Below, piece by piece: positions 43,540 through 53,146 of a DNA stretch of 62,934 nucleotides. This DNA is from Pseudaquidulcibacter saccharophilus (GTDB lineage: Bacteria > Pseudomonadota > Alphaproteobacteria > Caulobacterales > Aquidulcibacteraceae): positions 1 to 62,934 of the forward strand of contig NZ_JAHWUS010000007.1 in the NCBI RefSeq assembly GCF_019455445.1, written 5' to 3'. How positions within the stretch are numbered: position 1 is the stretch's first letter; each line of letters starts with the position of its first letter. The notes beneath the pieces are model-generated. The model had not been told where the DNA came from. It searched no databases and saw nothing but the letters and a program-made list of their open reading frames with translations. The position numbers and the translations under genes are program-made.

Positions 43540-45765
43540 ATGAGAAAAATTTTTAAATCCCTTTTGCTTTCGACAGTTATTTTAACCCCTGCCTTTGCAA
43601 TGGCGCAAACCAATCAAACCTTGACGATTGACCGCGTATTTTCTGACCCGCCAATCTCTGGGCCATCGGCACTTATGGGGCGTTTATCACCCGATGGTAA
43701 AATGCTTACCTATCTCAAACCCAAAAGCGATAACGCAATGGTGCAAGATTTGTGGGGCGTTATGGCAAGCGGTGGCGCACCGTTTTTATTGATGGATGCC
43801 AACAAATTATCAGATTCTGGCAAAGAATTATCACTTGAAGAAATCGCGCGCCGCGAAAGAATGCGAATTTCTGTGCGCGGTGTCGTAAGCTATGATTGGG
43901 ATAAAACCGGTAAATTCATCCTTGTACCGCTTGACGGTGATATTTATGCAATTGATGCCGCAACCCGTGCCATCACCCGCCTTACCAATACCCCCGATGA
44001 TGAAATTGATGCCCGCCTAAGCAAAAATGGTAAATTATTGGGCTTTGTGCGCGATGGGCAATTATTCGTAAAAAACCTTGATAGCAATAGTGAAACCGCC
44101 ATGTCGCCAAAAGCTGGGGGTGATGTTTCATACGGCACATCTGAATTCATTGCCCAAGAAGAATTAAAACGGTTTGAGGGTTATTGGTTTTCGCCCGATT
44201 CACAAATGATTGCCTACCAAAAAACCGATGAAACCCGGGTTGAAACAGTTGAGCGCACCATTATCGGCGCAGAGGGGACCAAAGTTGTCAAACAAAAATA
44301 CCCCTATGCCGGCAAAGCCAATGCGATTGTTGAACTATATATCAAGCCAATAAATGGTGCGGCTATAAAATTGGATTTGGGTAAAAATGATGACTTTTAT
44401 GTTGCCCGTGTTGATTGGTCACTCGATTCCAAAGCACTTTTTGTCCAAAAGCTAAGCCGCGATCAAAAAACGCTGGAATTAATTAAATTTGATCCAGCAA
44501 CTGGTATAGGTAAAACCATTATATCCGAAAAATCCGATAGTTGGGTTGAGGTTAATGACGACTTTAGCCTTTTAAAAGGCGGGGATTTCATATGGTCATC
44601 CGAACGTGATGGAAACAATCATTTATATCTTTTCGACAAGAATGGAAAATTAATCCGCCAAATTACATCAGGTAATTATGCGGTAAAAAATATTTCCGCA
44701 GTCGATGAAAACAAGGATTTGGTTTATTTTGAAGCCGGCATAGAAACCCCAATTGAAAATAATCTTTATTCCGAAAAAATTCATGGCAAAGGCAAACCAA
44801 TAACCATAACTAAAACTGGTGGCTGGTGGTCTGTCAGCATGGCAAAATCTGGCACAAGCTTTATTGGCAATTATTCCGACCCACAAACCCCACCAAATGC
44901 GGCATTATACGACGCAAATGGCAAAAAACTTTTGGCAATCGAGGATAATAAGCTTGATGCCAACCATCCATACTACCCATATAAAGATACATATTCTGCG
45001 CCTGAATTTGGTTCAATCAAGTCCAAAGATGGTGAGGATTTATATTATTCAATCTTAAAACCACGCAACTTTGATCCCAATAAAAAATATCCGGTTTTGG
45101 TTTCAATTTATGGCGGCCCCGCGAATAGTGTGGTTAAAAAAACTTGGGTTGCACCACAAAATCGCTTGCTTCAGGAAAAAGGCTTTATTGTCTTTTCAAT
45201 TGATAATCGCGGAACCCCAAACCGTAGTGTGAAATTCACGCGCGCAATTTATCGCCAATTTGGCGGCCCAGATATTGATGACCAAATTGCCGGCGCAAAA
45301 TTCCTACAAAATCTGCCCTATGTTGATAAGGATAATATCGGCATTTTTGGTTGGTCACAGGGTGGGTTTGTAACGCTTATGTCGCTATCGGTTAAAAACA
45401 GCCCATTCAAAGCCGGTGTCGCGGGCGCACCACCAACCGATTGGCGCCTTTATGACACCGCCTATACAGAGCGTTATATGGACACGCCGCAAAACAACAA
45501 AGACGGCTATGCCGCATCCGATGTTTTAAATCGAATTGGAAATATTAAACCCAATTCGCTTTTGATTGCCCACGGCATGGCGGATGATAATGTTTTACTT
45601 ATCAATACCACACGCGTTGCCGCCGAATTACAAAAACGTGGCGTACCATTTGAAATGATGCTTTATCCAGGTGAGCATCACGGCCTTAAAGGCTATGCAA
45701 AACGTAAATTCCAATGGAATTTAATGACCGATTTTTTTGAGCGGAAATTAAAACCGGCTCAATAA
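43540..45765 (+). CDS. Dipeptidyl peptidase IV-type S9 peptidase, exported
   Basis: 741 residues after ATG 43540, which opens a signal peptide (SLLLSTVILTPAFAMAQ). The N-terminal beta-propeller (DPPIV_N) contains FIAQEELKRFEGYWFSPDSQMIAYQKTDE, which includes the Glu pair binding the substrate N terminus. The C-terminal alpha/beta hydrolase has the triad Ser in GWSQGGFV (about 606), Asp in MADDNV (about 684) and His in GEHHG (about 712). It would release X-Pro dipeptides from peptides in the periplasm. Confidence 0.93.
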   Translation: MRKIFKSLLLSTVILTPAFAMAQTNQTLTIDRVFSDPPISGPSALMGRLSPDGKMLTYLKPKSDNAMVQDLWGVMASGGAPFLLMDANKLSDSGKELSLEEIARRERMRISVRGVVSYDWDKTGKFILVPLDGDIYAIDAATRAITRLTNTPDDEIDARLSKNGKLLGFVRDGQLFVKNLDSNSETAMSPKAGGDVSYGTSEFIAQEELKRFEGYWFSPDSQMIAYQKTDETRVETVERTIIGAEGTKVVKQKYPYAGKANAIVELYIKPINGAAIKLDLGKNDDFYVARVDWSLDSKALFVQKLSRDQKTLELIKFDPATGIGKTIISEKSDSWVEVNDDFSLLKGGDFIWSSERDGNNHLYLFDKNGKLIRQITSGNYAVKNISAVDENKDLVYFEAGIETPIENNLYSEKIHGKGKPITITKTGGWWSVSMAKSGTSFIGNYSDPQTPPNAALYDANGKKLLAIEDNKLDANHPYYPYKDTYSAPEFGSIKSKDGEDLYYSILKPRNFDPNKKYPVLVSIYGGPANSVVKKTWVAPQNRLLQEKGFIVFSIDNRGTPNRSVKFTRAIYRQFGGPDIDDQIAGAKFLQNLPYVDKDNIGIFGWSQGGFVTLMSLSVKNSPFKAGVAGAPPTDWRLYDTAYTERYMDTPQNNKDGYAASDVLNRIGNIKPNSLLIAHGMADDNVLLINTTRVAAELQKRGVPFEMMLYPGEHHGLKGYAKRKFQWNLMTDFFERKLKPAQ

Positions 45766-46244
45766 AATCCTGCGCAACGTTCAAATGCCGCCAAGTGCCG
45801 ATATTGTGAGGCATCACGAAGGTTTTGGAAAACCATTGTGATGTCATCATAGCCTTTTACCATTGGAAAAAGCTGCTGGTCATATAGTGCGGCATTGGCA
45901 ATTTCCGCATCCCTTCCCGCCTCACAAGCAGCCTTAACCGATTGTGGGGCATTTGGGCGGTAATTTGCGGTCAAATATTTATTGGCAGGTGCAGTAATAT
46001 TATATTTTTCAAGCAAATATTTAACTGCGTCTATGTGCCGTGCTTCTGCTTCCTTAATATTGCTAAATGGGCGAATTTCGCCAAATTTATCAATAATAAC
46101 TTGATAGGTTGCATATGCCTTATATTCGTCATCAAGCGCGCGCAAAAGTGCATTTGAAACATTGTTATTATTTGCCTCTACCGGTACGGTGGCAAATAAT
46201 GATGATACGATAATTATTGCATTTATTAAGAATGATTTTTTCAT
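45759..46244 (-). CDS. DUF2202 ferritin-like secreted protein
   Basis: 161 residues with a signal peptide (IIVSSLFATVPVEA). Two helix pairs carry iron-ligand patterns: DDEYKAYATYQVIIDKFG with EAEARHIDAVKYLL, and AEIANAALYDQQL with QYRHLAAFERC. This matches DUF2202 proteins, predicted di-iron four-helix bundles. Function unknown; possible metal or peroxide handling. It is convergent with the S9 peptidase, overlapping by 7 nt. Confidence 0.8.
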   Translation of the reverse strand: MKKSFLINAIIIVSSLFATVPVEANNNNVSNALLRALDDEYKAYATYQVIIDKFGEIRPFSNIKEAEARHIDAVKYLLEKYNITAPANKYLTANYRPNAPQSVKAACEAGRDAEIANAALYDQQLFPMVKGYDDITMVFQNLRDASQYRHLAAFERCAGFY

Positions 46245-46442
46245 TTTAAATCCCTCCTGTAATTAGAACGGCAAAAAAACAAAAATCTGTTTGGGACAAA
46301 TTGTCATACCCAAAAAAAACCTTAGGTTTTCGTCCTAAAATTCATTATTTTTAACGAATTAATAAGGCAAATTGATGTAGTGCTAATAGCAATGGCTTAA
46401 ATTTGCCCTTTTGGCTGTCTTACAAAGGCTTTGCGTTAAGAA

Positions 46443-48143
46443 ATGAAAAAATATCTCAAGCTAGGAAACATTAAAGTTGGCGTGAAATTACTTGCAATTA
46501 TTGTAATGGCAATTTCTGCTATGACCGTTGGGACTTTGTTTGCATTGGTTAATACAAGGCTTAATCTAATAGAAGAACGCCGCAATATGACCGTGCATTC
46601 TGTGGAAATTGCACAAAGCCTGACCCAAATGATTATGAATAAAAAGACCTCGGGTCAACTTAGCGAAGAGCAGGCCAAAAATTCCGCGCTAGAAGCACTA
46701 AACGCAATGCGTTACGGCACCAATAATTATTATTTCATTTTGGACAAAAATGGCAAAATGATTTCCGACCCTGGGAAGCCTGATTTAAACGGCACAAATG
46801 TACTAACTATAAAAGATAATAAAGGGCATACTTATTATCAAAAAATGGTTGATGTTGTGTCCCAAAAAGGCGAAGGCATTATCGAATATTCTGTACCAAA
46901 AAACCTAACCTCACCAAATAAATCATATCCGGTTATAACTTTTGTCAAAGAGTTTAAGGACTTGGGATGGATTGTTGGCACAACAACCTATGTTGATGAT
47001 GTAAACCGTGCCTTTTTTGGCGATATAGCAAAATTTGGCGCATTACTGTTCCTTGCGGCGATAATGTATTTTGCAATTGGTATCTTTATCGGCAAGGATA
47101 TTGAAAACTCGCTTAAACATATCTCTGAAGGCATAAAAACATTGGCCGATGCAAAAGACTTAAAACTTGCAGAAACCGACCGTCTTGATGAAGCTGGCGA
47201 AATGGCGCGCGGCCTTGTAGAGCTTGACCAAAAACTTCGCGATGCACGCGAATTAGAGGATCTTCAATTAGAAGCCGCCCAACAAAAAATTGAAGAACAG
47301 CAAAAACTTGAAATCGAGATTCACGAATTCGAGGCGCACATCAGAACCATTTTGCAATCTGTTGGCGGTGCAACCAAAGAATTATTTGGTGCTTCTGAAC
47401 GTATGAATTCAATTGTTACCGATGTTAGCAAACGCGCGCAAGAAGTTGCTTCTGCCTCGTCTGAAACCTCTGAAAACGTGCAAACTGTTGCATCGGCCGC
47501 AGAAGAAATGTCGGCATCGGTTAATGAAATTTCTGAACAAACAGATTATTTCAATGCCGCAATTTCTGATGCAGTTGTGCAAATGGAAAATGCCGACCGT
47601 ACATCAGTGCTTTTGGATCAAGCAACTAAAAGAATTGATGAAATCACCGATGTTATTCAATCAATTGCCGGACAGATTAACATGTTGGCCTTGAACGCAA
47701 CCATTGAATCTGCACGTGCCGGTGAGGCCGGTCGTGGCTTTGCTGTTGTTGCCAATGAAGTTAAACAACTTGCGGGACAAACCGAAAAAGCAACGCAAGA
47801 AATTTCACAAAACATTACCAATATCAAAGAAGTGGCAAATGCGGTTATTTCTGCGCTTGCGGCGATTAAAGAGGCAATCGAAAGCATTACCGGCATTTCA
47901 CGTAATATCCATGAAAACGTCGAAATGCAAACTGCGGCAACCCGTGATATTGCCCGCAATATGGCACAAGCATCAACCGGTACAAGCATGATTGATCACA
48001 GCATTAATGAAGTTAGTGACTTCTCTCTTGCGGCAAGTAGCTCAGCGGGAGAGACCATGCAATTGTCAAAAACTTTAAGTGAACAGACCGAAATTCTTTC
48101 ACAAGAAATCACTACATTCTTAAAAAATGTGCGTGCTGCATAA
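46443..48143 (+). CDS. Methyl-accepting chemotaxis protein with a Cache sensor
   Basis: 566 residues. TM1 is at 12-35 and TM2 near 196-218 ([20 protein letters not shown]). Between them is a single Cache domain ([35 protein letters not shown]). A short HAMP precedes the signalling domain. The hairpin tip is [34 protein letters not shown]. It relays small-molecule signals to CheA. There is no C-terminal CheR pentapeptide. Confidence 0.94.
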   Translation: MKKYLKLGNIKVGVKLLAIIVMAISAMTVGTLFALVNTRLNLIEERRNMTVHSVEIAQSLTQMIMNKKTSGQLSEEQAKNSALEALNAMRYGTNNYYFILDKNGKMISDPGKPDLNGTNVLTIKDNKGHTYYQKMVDVVSQKGEGIIEYSVPKNLTSPNKSYPVITFVKEFKDLGWIVGTTTYVDDVNRAFFGDIAKFGALLFLAAIMYFAIGIFIGKDIENSLKHISEGIKTLADAKDLKLAETDRLDEAGEMARGLVELDQKLRDARELEDLQLEAAQQKIEEQQKLEIEIHEFEAHIRTILQSVGGATKELFGASERMNSIVTDVSKRAQEVASASSETSENVQTVASAAEEMSASVNEISEQTDYFNAAISDAVVQMENADRTSVLLDQATKRIDEITDVIQSIAGQINMLALNATIESARAGEAGRGFAVVANEVKQLAGQTEKATQEISQNITNIKEVANAVISALAAIKEAIESITGISRNIHENVEMQTAATRDIARNMAQASTGTSMIDHSINEVSDFSLAASSSAGETMQLSKTLSEQTEILSQEITTFLKNVRAA

Positions 48144-48388
48144 AATAAAATGATTTGACAAAGCATTTTATATCACTATGTATGCGCCCTGAGTTTATAT
48201 ACTACCTCAACTATTGTTGACTTTTTAATTTTGCCTATGGCTAATTCTTTTGAAATTTCCAATGGGCAGCGCGTCGTTTTCTATAAGAGTTTTTCTCTCC
48301 TATTTGGTTTGTGTCGTTTTATTGAGTTTAACTAAGTAACCAAGTTTAAGCTCATGTAAAATAGCAAATTTAAAAAGGAAAAATTATT
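48144..48388 (+). promoter_or_regulatory. Promoters and long leader of the cold-shock gene
   Basis: Two possible promoters: TTGACA at 48155-48160, and TTGACT at 48217-48222 with GCTAAT 17 nt later (48240-48245). The second gives a 5' leader of about 140 nt, as is usual for cold-shock mRNAs whose leaders refold with temperature. AAGGA lies 8 nt before the ATG. Confidence 0.5.
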
Positions 48389-48595
48389 ATGGCAAACGGT
48401 ACCGTTAAATGGTTTAACGCCACAAAAGGCTATGGCTTTATTGAACAAGCTGAAGGTGGCGCCGACGTTTTCGTTCACATTTCAGCTGTTGAAAGAGCGG
48501 GCCTTAGAGGTCTTCTTGACGGCCAAAAAGTGAGCTATGACGTTGTAAGTGCAAAAGGCAAATCTTCGGCTGAGAACATCAAAATCGAAGGCTAA
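48389..48595 (+). CDS. Cold-shock protein, CspA family
   Basis: 68 residues, a bare cold-shock domain: TVKWFNATKGYGFIEQ (RNP1) and DVFVHISAVERAG (RNP2). Binds single-stranded RNA and melts secondary structure. A DEAD-box helicase gene follows on the same strand, forming a likely cold-response module. Confidence 0.95.
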   Translation: MANGTVKWFNATKGYGFIEQAEGGADVFVHISAVERAGLRGLLDGQKVSYDVVSAKGKSSAENIKIEG

Positions 48596-48685
48596 TCTTT
48601 TATAGCACGTGCGAAACTGCCTGAAAAATAAGCCGTATGGTTTATTCATTTCAAAGGACGAGTGTGTAATTAATTTAAGCACTTA

Positions 48686-48797
48686 TTTGCGGATTTCGCA
48701 AAAAATATGGCTAAAAATGGGAATGCGTTTGGAATATTCCGAACGCAATTCTTTTCCCAATTATAAATTAATTACAACGCTTTCGCGTTAAGCGAAA
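48686..48797 (+). promoter_or_regulatory. Structured spacer between csp and the helicase gene
   Basis: Three inverted repeats: TTTGCG/CGCAAA followed by A residues (48686-48702); a 22-nt near-perfect dyad GCGTTTGGAAT/ATTCCGAACGC (48725-48746); and CTTTCGC/GCGAAAG with a 5-nt loop ending 14 nt before the helicase ATG. They could control helicase expression or serve as an operator. Confidence 0.5.
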
Positions 48798-48810
48798 GAC
48801 AGGACTTAAA

Positions 48811-50040
48811 ATGAACGACTTTACCGCATTCGGCTTACAGCCGGTGATTATGCAGGCTTTGACTAAAATTGAATTCACCACCCCAACCCCAATCCAAGCA
48901 GAGGCAATTCCGGTTGCACTTTTGGGAAAAGATATTTTAGGGACGGCTGGAACCGGAACTGGAAAAACTGGTGCCTTTGGTATTCCGGCGATTTCTCACC
49001 TTATCAATAATCCACATGATTCAGTGCTTATCATGACACCTACCCGCGAATTGGCGGTTCAGGTTATGGATATGCTTAGAAAATTGCTAGGCAATGAAAC
49101 TAGCATCAAAACCGCCCTATTAATTGGCGGACAAGATATCAAACGTCAGCTTACACAATTAAAAGCCAGACCACGCCTTATTGTTGGCACGCCAGGTCGT
49201 ATCAATGACCATATCCAAAGACGTAAAATCGATATGGTAAGTGTTCGTTATGTCGTGCTTGATGAAACTGATCGTATGCTTGATATGGGATTTGGGATTC
49301 AGATTGACAAAATTTTGGCAAAAATGCCAAAGAAACGTCAAACTCTATTATTCTCGGCAACATTGCCTGATAATATCCTTAAACTAACTTCAAAATATTT
49401 GATTGATCCAGTTCGCATCACTGTTGGTTCAGTTAGTGAGCCAACCGAAAATGTGAAACAAGAGACAATTCACCTTGCAGAAGCCGAAAGATATAGCGAG
49501 CTTGTTAATCAGCTTGAAAAACGTGATGGTTCAGTAATCGTATTTGTGAAAACTAAAATGGATGCCGACAAAATCTCTAAAAGATTGCGTGACCACAGCC
49601 ATAAATCAGCGGCAATTCATGGTGACTTGAAACATTCTCAACGTTCAAAAGTTATTCTTGGCTTTAGAAATCGTGAAAATCGTGTTCTTGTGGCAACTGA
49701 CATTGCGGCACGCGGTCTTGATATTCCACATATTGAACACGTTATTAATTACGACCTTCCACACTGCCCAGAGGATTACATCCACCGCATCGGCCGTACT
49801 GGTCGCGCAGGTGCAGAAGGTGAAGCTGTAAATCTTGTTACCCCACAAGATCGCAGAAGATGGCGCGCAATTTGCAATCTCATTAACCCTGAAGAAGCGG
49901 CAAAAATGGGTTCTGATCGTAAAGATTCACGCAAAGATTCACGTCGTCCAAAACCAAAGTTTCGGGTTAGAAAACCAATAAGCGGTGACGCAACCCCAAC
50001 CAGAAAGCCAAAACGTAAGCCTTTCAAACACGCTGCATAA
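48811..50040 (+). CDS. DEAD-box RNA helicase with a DETD motif II
   Basis: 409 residues with all helicase motifs: Q motif TPIQAEAIP, Walker A AGTGTGKTGAF, PTRELA, TPGR, SAT, ARGLD and HRIGRTGR. Motif II reads LDETD where most family members have DEAD. The C-terminal tail is Arg/Lys-rich (DRKDSRKDSRRPKPKFRVRKP), as in RhlE-type helicases. Likely unwinds RNA at low temperature together with the cold-shock protein upstream. Confidence 0.93.
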   Translation: MNDFTAFGLQPVIMQALTKIEFTTPTPIQAEAIPVALLGKDILGTAGTGTGKTGAFGIPAISHLINNPHDSVLIMTPTRELAVQVMDMLRKLLGNETSIKTALLIGGQDIKRQLTQLKARPRLIVGTPGRINDHIQRRKIDMVSVRYVVLDETDRMLDMGFGIQIDKILAKMPKKRQTLLFSATLPDNILKLTSKYLIDPVRITVGSVSEPTENVKQETIHLAEAERYSELVNQLEKRDGSVIVFVKTKMDADKISKRLRDHSHKSAAIHGDLKHSQRSKVILGFRNRENRVLVATDIAARGLDIPHIEHVINYDLPHCPEDYIHRIGRTGRAGAEGEAVNLVTPQDRRRWRAICNLINPEEAAKMGSDRKDSRKDSRRPKPKFRVRKPISGDATPTRKPKRKPFKHAA

Positions 50041-50051
50041 TAATACTAAAG

Positions 50052-50080
50052 GACCACCTCTCGGGGTGGTCTTTTTGTTT
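50052..50080 (+). terminator. Intrinsic terminator of the helicase gene
   Basis: Stem GACCACC / GGTGGTC with loop TCTCGG, followed by TTTTTGTTTT. Confidence 0.88.
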
Positions 50081-50118
50081 TGCCCCTATTGCGCCCTATA
50101 AATTTTTACTATATCTGA

Positions 50119-50338
50119 ACCCCTGCATCTGGTTGCCTTAACGGGCATTAAAAGGGAAGGCAGTTTAAAAAAGCTGACGCTGTTCCCGCAACTGTGATTG
50201 GATAGTTTTATTTCCTGTGCCACTGTTTTTAACGGGAAGGCGAAATAAAACGCGGGGTTAATGCCCCAATTCCAAAAGCCAGGAGACCTGCCGGAAGCAG
50301 TCGTATTCAGCCGTACGGGATATGCGGATGAGCGGGGA
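50119..50338 (+). ncRNA. Cobalamin riboswitch
   Basis: The B12 box AGCCAGGAGACCTGCC is intact at 50277-50292. Upstream elements of the class are GGTTGCC, GGGAAGGCAG and the CCCGCAACTGTGA core. Downstream is the GCAGTCGTATTC loop region. The ends CCCC and GGGG can close P1. It precedes btuB, so AdoCbl binding should turn the uptake operon down. Confidence 0.95.
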
Positions 50339-50413
50339 AGCCCCTGTTAAAGCGACAATTTCGGGTCGCGGTTTTGGGGAATGGTTCCTTGAATATGTCA
50401 TATTGGCGCGTGA

Positions 50414-50429
50414 CCCATTATTGAATGGG
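50414..50429 (+). promoter_or_regulatory. Hairpin sequestering the btuB ribosome binding site
   Basis: CCCATT (50414-50419) pairs with AATGGG (50424-50429) around loop ATTG. The GGGG used as Shine-Dalgarno for ATG 50437 lies in the 3' arm, so the riboswitch most likely acts on translation. Confidence 0.65.
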
Positions 50430-50436
50430 GACATTT

Positions 50437-52272
50437 ATGCGTAAAACAAATCTATTATTAGCAACCGTTTCTTTGGTAAGTCTGTCAATTTTTGCGACAC
50501 CCGCATTTGCAGATGAAGATGGTGACGTTGTTGTCGTTACTGCTGGTCGCAAATCACAAGATGCCGACAAGGTCGGACAATCTGTATCCATAATTGACGA
50601 AGCACAAATCAAAAACCTACAACAAATTCAATTGCCAGAGCTTTTGAAGGTCATACCAGGCGTCACGGTTACAAGAAATGGCGGCGCAGGCAATGCGGTT
50701 TCAGTAAAAATTCGTGGTGCAGCATCATATCAAACAGTGGCAATGGTTGATGGTGTGAAGCTATCTGATCCATCTGCATTACAGTGTGACTTTAACCTAG
50801 GCACAATTTTGGTTGGCAATATTGAACGTATCGAAGTTGTACGTGGTTCGCAATCAGTTCTATGGGGCTCTCAGGCAATGGGCGGGGTAATTAACATGAT
50901 TACCAAAAAACCAACCGCCACCCCTGAAACCACCATTCAAGGCGAATTTGGCTCATATAATACACAAAACTATGTTGCCAATACGTCTGGAAAAATCGGT
51001 GGATTATCTGCAAGTCTTGGCGTGAATTATTTTGATACCGATGGTTTTTCCGCATTCAATAAAAATCGCGGCGGCATTGAAAAAGATGGCAACCATAATT
51101 TTGGTGCAAACACCAAATTAAATTATGAATTTAATGATGCCTTTTCAATTGATGCAATGGGCTTTTATACCAAAGGTAAAGGCGATTTTGACGACACAGG
51201 CAAAGACGCACTTAATACACAATCAGCGGAAATTAAAATCGGATATTTGGGTGCAAATTATAACGCCTTTGACGGCAAGTTTAAAAATACAATTGGCTAT
51301 TCAAAAACCCAAACCGAACGCGAATATTATTACCCAGCATGGGCATCAACCTATAATTATAAAGGCGATATCGACCGCTATAATTACCAAGGAACTTTGA
51401 ACCTGCGCGATGATTTTGGCCTTGTATTTGGTGCCGAACGTGAAGAGATGGACTACACTATCGATAGTGGTTATTCGATTGCCCGCGCCAACCAAAAGAC
51501 CGATGCACTTTTCATTCAGGCGGATGCAAAACCAACCGAAAACCTTGCGGTTTCAGCAGGATTGCGAAATGAACACCATAACCTTTATGGTGATCATTTA
51601 GTATTTGACATCAACGGCTCTTATTCATTCAACAATGGCAATAGCATTATTCGTGCAAGCTATGGCGAAGGGTACCGTGCGCCATCACTTTATGAATTAT
51701 ATGATGCGTGGTCAGGTAATAAAAACCTTGTACCAGAAGAATCCCAATCAAAAGATATCGGCTATTCGCAAAAATTGCTTGGTGGAAAAATGATATTGGG
51801 GGCAACCTATTTCATTATTGAAAGCAAAAACCTTATCAATTGGTCAGGTGTTTATAAAAACGTAAAATCTGCCGAACAAAAAGGGGTTGAATTAGAGGCA
51901 AAATACCAGCCAACCCAAAATCTATCTTTCAACGCTAATTACACTGATTATAGCACCGAAGATAAAACCACGGGCAAAGAATTGGCGCGTCGCCCTGATA
52001 ATACCGCCTATGCAGGTGTTGATTATTTATGGGCGATTGGTCTTAAAACCGGTCTTGGTATTACCCACGTTGGTGATAGCTATGATAATGATAGCAACAC
52101 CATCCGCACCAAAGGCTACACAATCGGTGACTTACGCCTAAGCTATAAATTAAATGACAAGGTTGAATTATTTGGTCGTGTTGAAAATATCACCGACAAA
52201 AAATATGAAACTGTCTATACTTATGGCACACCCGGCAGAAGCTATTATGGCGGCGTTCGCCTAAGCTTCTAG
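50437..52272 (+). CDS. btuB: Vitamin B12 TonB-dependent receptor
   Basis: 611 residues. The signal peptide ends TPAFADEDG; a TonB box (DVVVVTA) follows immediately. The plug contains LPELLKVIPGVTVTRNGG, VDGVKLSDPS and IEVVRGSQSVLWGSQAMGGVINM. The barrel ends in Phe (RLSF). Riboswitch control and the btuFCD genes downstream make cobalamin the substrate. Start at ATG 50437 rather than 50425, from the GGGG spacing. Confidence 0.95.
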   Translation: MRKTNLLLATVSLVSLSIFATPAFADEDGDVVVVTAGRKSQDADKVGQSVSIIDEAQIKNLQQIQLPELLKVIPGVTVTRNGGAGNAVSVKIRGAASYQTVAMVDGVKLSDPSALQCDFNLGTILVGNIERIEVVRGSQSVLWGSQAMGGVINMITKKPTATPETTIQGEFGSYNTQNYVANTSGKIGGLSASLGVNYFDTDGFSAFNKNRGGIEKDGNHNFGANTKLNYEFNDAFSIDAMGFYTKGKGDFDDTGKDALNTQSAEIKIGYLGANYNAFDGKFKNTIGYSKTQTEREYYYPAWASTYNYKGDIDRYNYQGTLNLRDDFGLVFGAEREEMDYTIDSGYSIARANQKTDALFIQADAKPTENLAVSAGLRNEHHNLYGDHLVFDINGSYSFNNGNSIIRASYGEGYRAPSLYELYDAWSGNKNLVPEESQSKDIGYSQKLLGGKMILGATYFIIESKNLINWSGVYKNVKSAEQKGVELEAKYQPTQNLSFNANYTDYSTEDKTTGKELARRPDNTAYAGVDYLWAIGLKTGLGITHVGDSYDNDSNTIRTKGYTIGDLRLSYKLNDKVELFGRVENITDKKYETVYTYGTPGRSYYGGVRLSF

Positions 52273-52288
52273 GCCTTGAAAGGGAAAT

Positions 52289-53146
52289 ATGAACAAAGCA
52301 CATATCTTCCTTTTTGCACTTATTACGCCCGTCATTTTTGGCGGGTGTAATAAGCCGCATGTGGAAAGCAGTGGCGGCATTACCGCCCTTCCCTATCGCC
52401 CAAGAAATATTGTTTCAATAAACCCATGTGCCGATGCAATATTGATGGAAGTGGCGGATAAATCGCAAATAAAGGCAATAAGCCATTATTCACACGAAAA
52501 AACTGCAAGCTCGATTGATTTAAATCTGGCAAAACAGTTTCCCGCAACTTTTGACACCGCAGAAGAAGTTATAAATTTCAAACCCGATTTAGTTATTGCC
52601 GGTTCACATGTTGCGCCGCCCACAGTTGCGGCATTAGAACGTTTAAAAATCCCGGTTCTAAATCTTGGCGTCCCGCAAAGCATTGAAGAAAGCAAGGCGC
52701 AAATAACATTGGTCGCCAATATCACGCATAATGCAAATAATGGGGTATTGCTTAATAAAAAAATTGATGCGGCGGTTAAAAATGCCAAAAGCGATAAACA
52801 AATTCCCGCACTTATTTGGCAGGCCAATGGCCTGTCTCCCGGCGAAGGCACTTTGGCAGATGAGCTTTTAAAAATAGCCGGTTTTAAAAATAAAAGTAGT
52901 GAATATGGTGTCGGTATGTGGGGTATAGTTTCACTAGAGCCATTAATTGCCAACCCGCCGAAATACTTAATGACCAAAATGGATGCCGATGGATCTGATA
53001 CAATACTGACCCATCCGGTTTTAAAAAAACTATCAGGCAAAAGCAAAATCGTTGATTTCCGCCCGCGCTATTTAACCTGCGCAGGACCAGTAATGATTGA
53101 TGCCTTGGGGCGCCTAAAACAAATAAGGGACGAGAATGAAAAATAA
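52289..53146 (+). CDS. btuF: Cobalamin-binding periplasmic lipoprotein (BtuF type)
   Basis: 285 residues. The signal ends in FGGC, a lipobox, so it is lipid-anchored. RNIVSINPCADAILMEVAD, VINFKPDLVIAGSH and EGTLADELLKIAGF follow the class III binding-protein layout of BtuF/FhuD. It passes B12 from BtuB to BtuCD. Overlaps btuC by 11 nt. Confidence 0.9.
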   Translation: MNKAHIFLFALITPVIFGGCNKPHVESSGGITALPYRPRNIVSINPCADAILMEVADKSQIKAISHYSHEKTASSIDLNLAKQFPATFDTAEEVINFKPDLVIAGSHVAPPTVAALERLKIPVLNLGVPQSIEESKAQITLVANITHNANNGVLLNKKIDAAVKNAKSDKQIPALIWQANGLSPGEGTLADELLKIAGFKNKSSEYGVGMWGIVSLEPLIANPPKYLMTKMDADGSDTILTHPVLKKLSGKSKIVDFRPRYLTCAGPVMIDALGRLKQIRDENEK

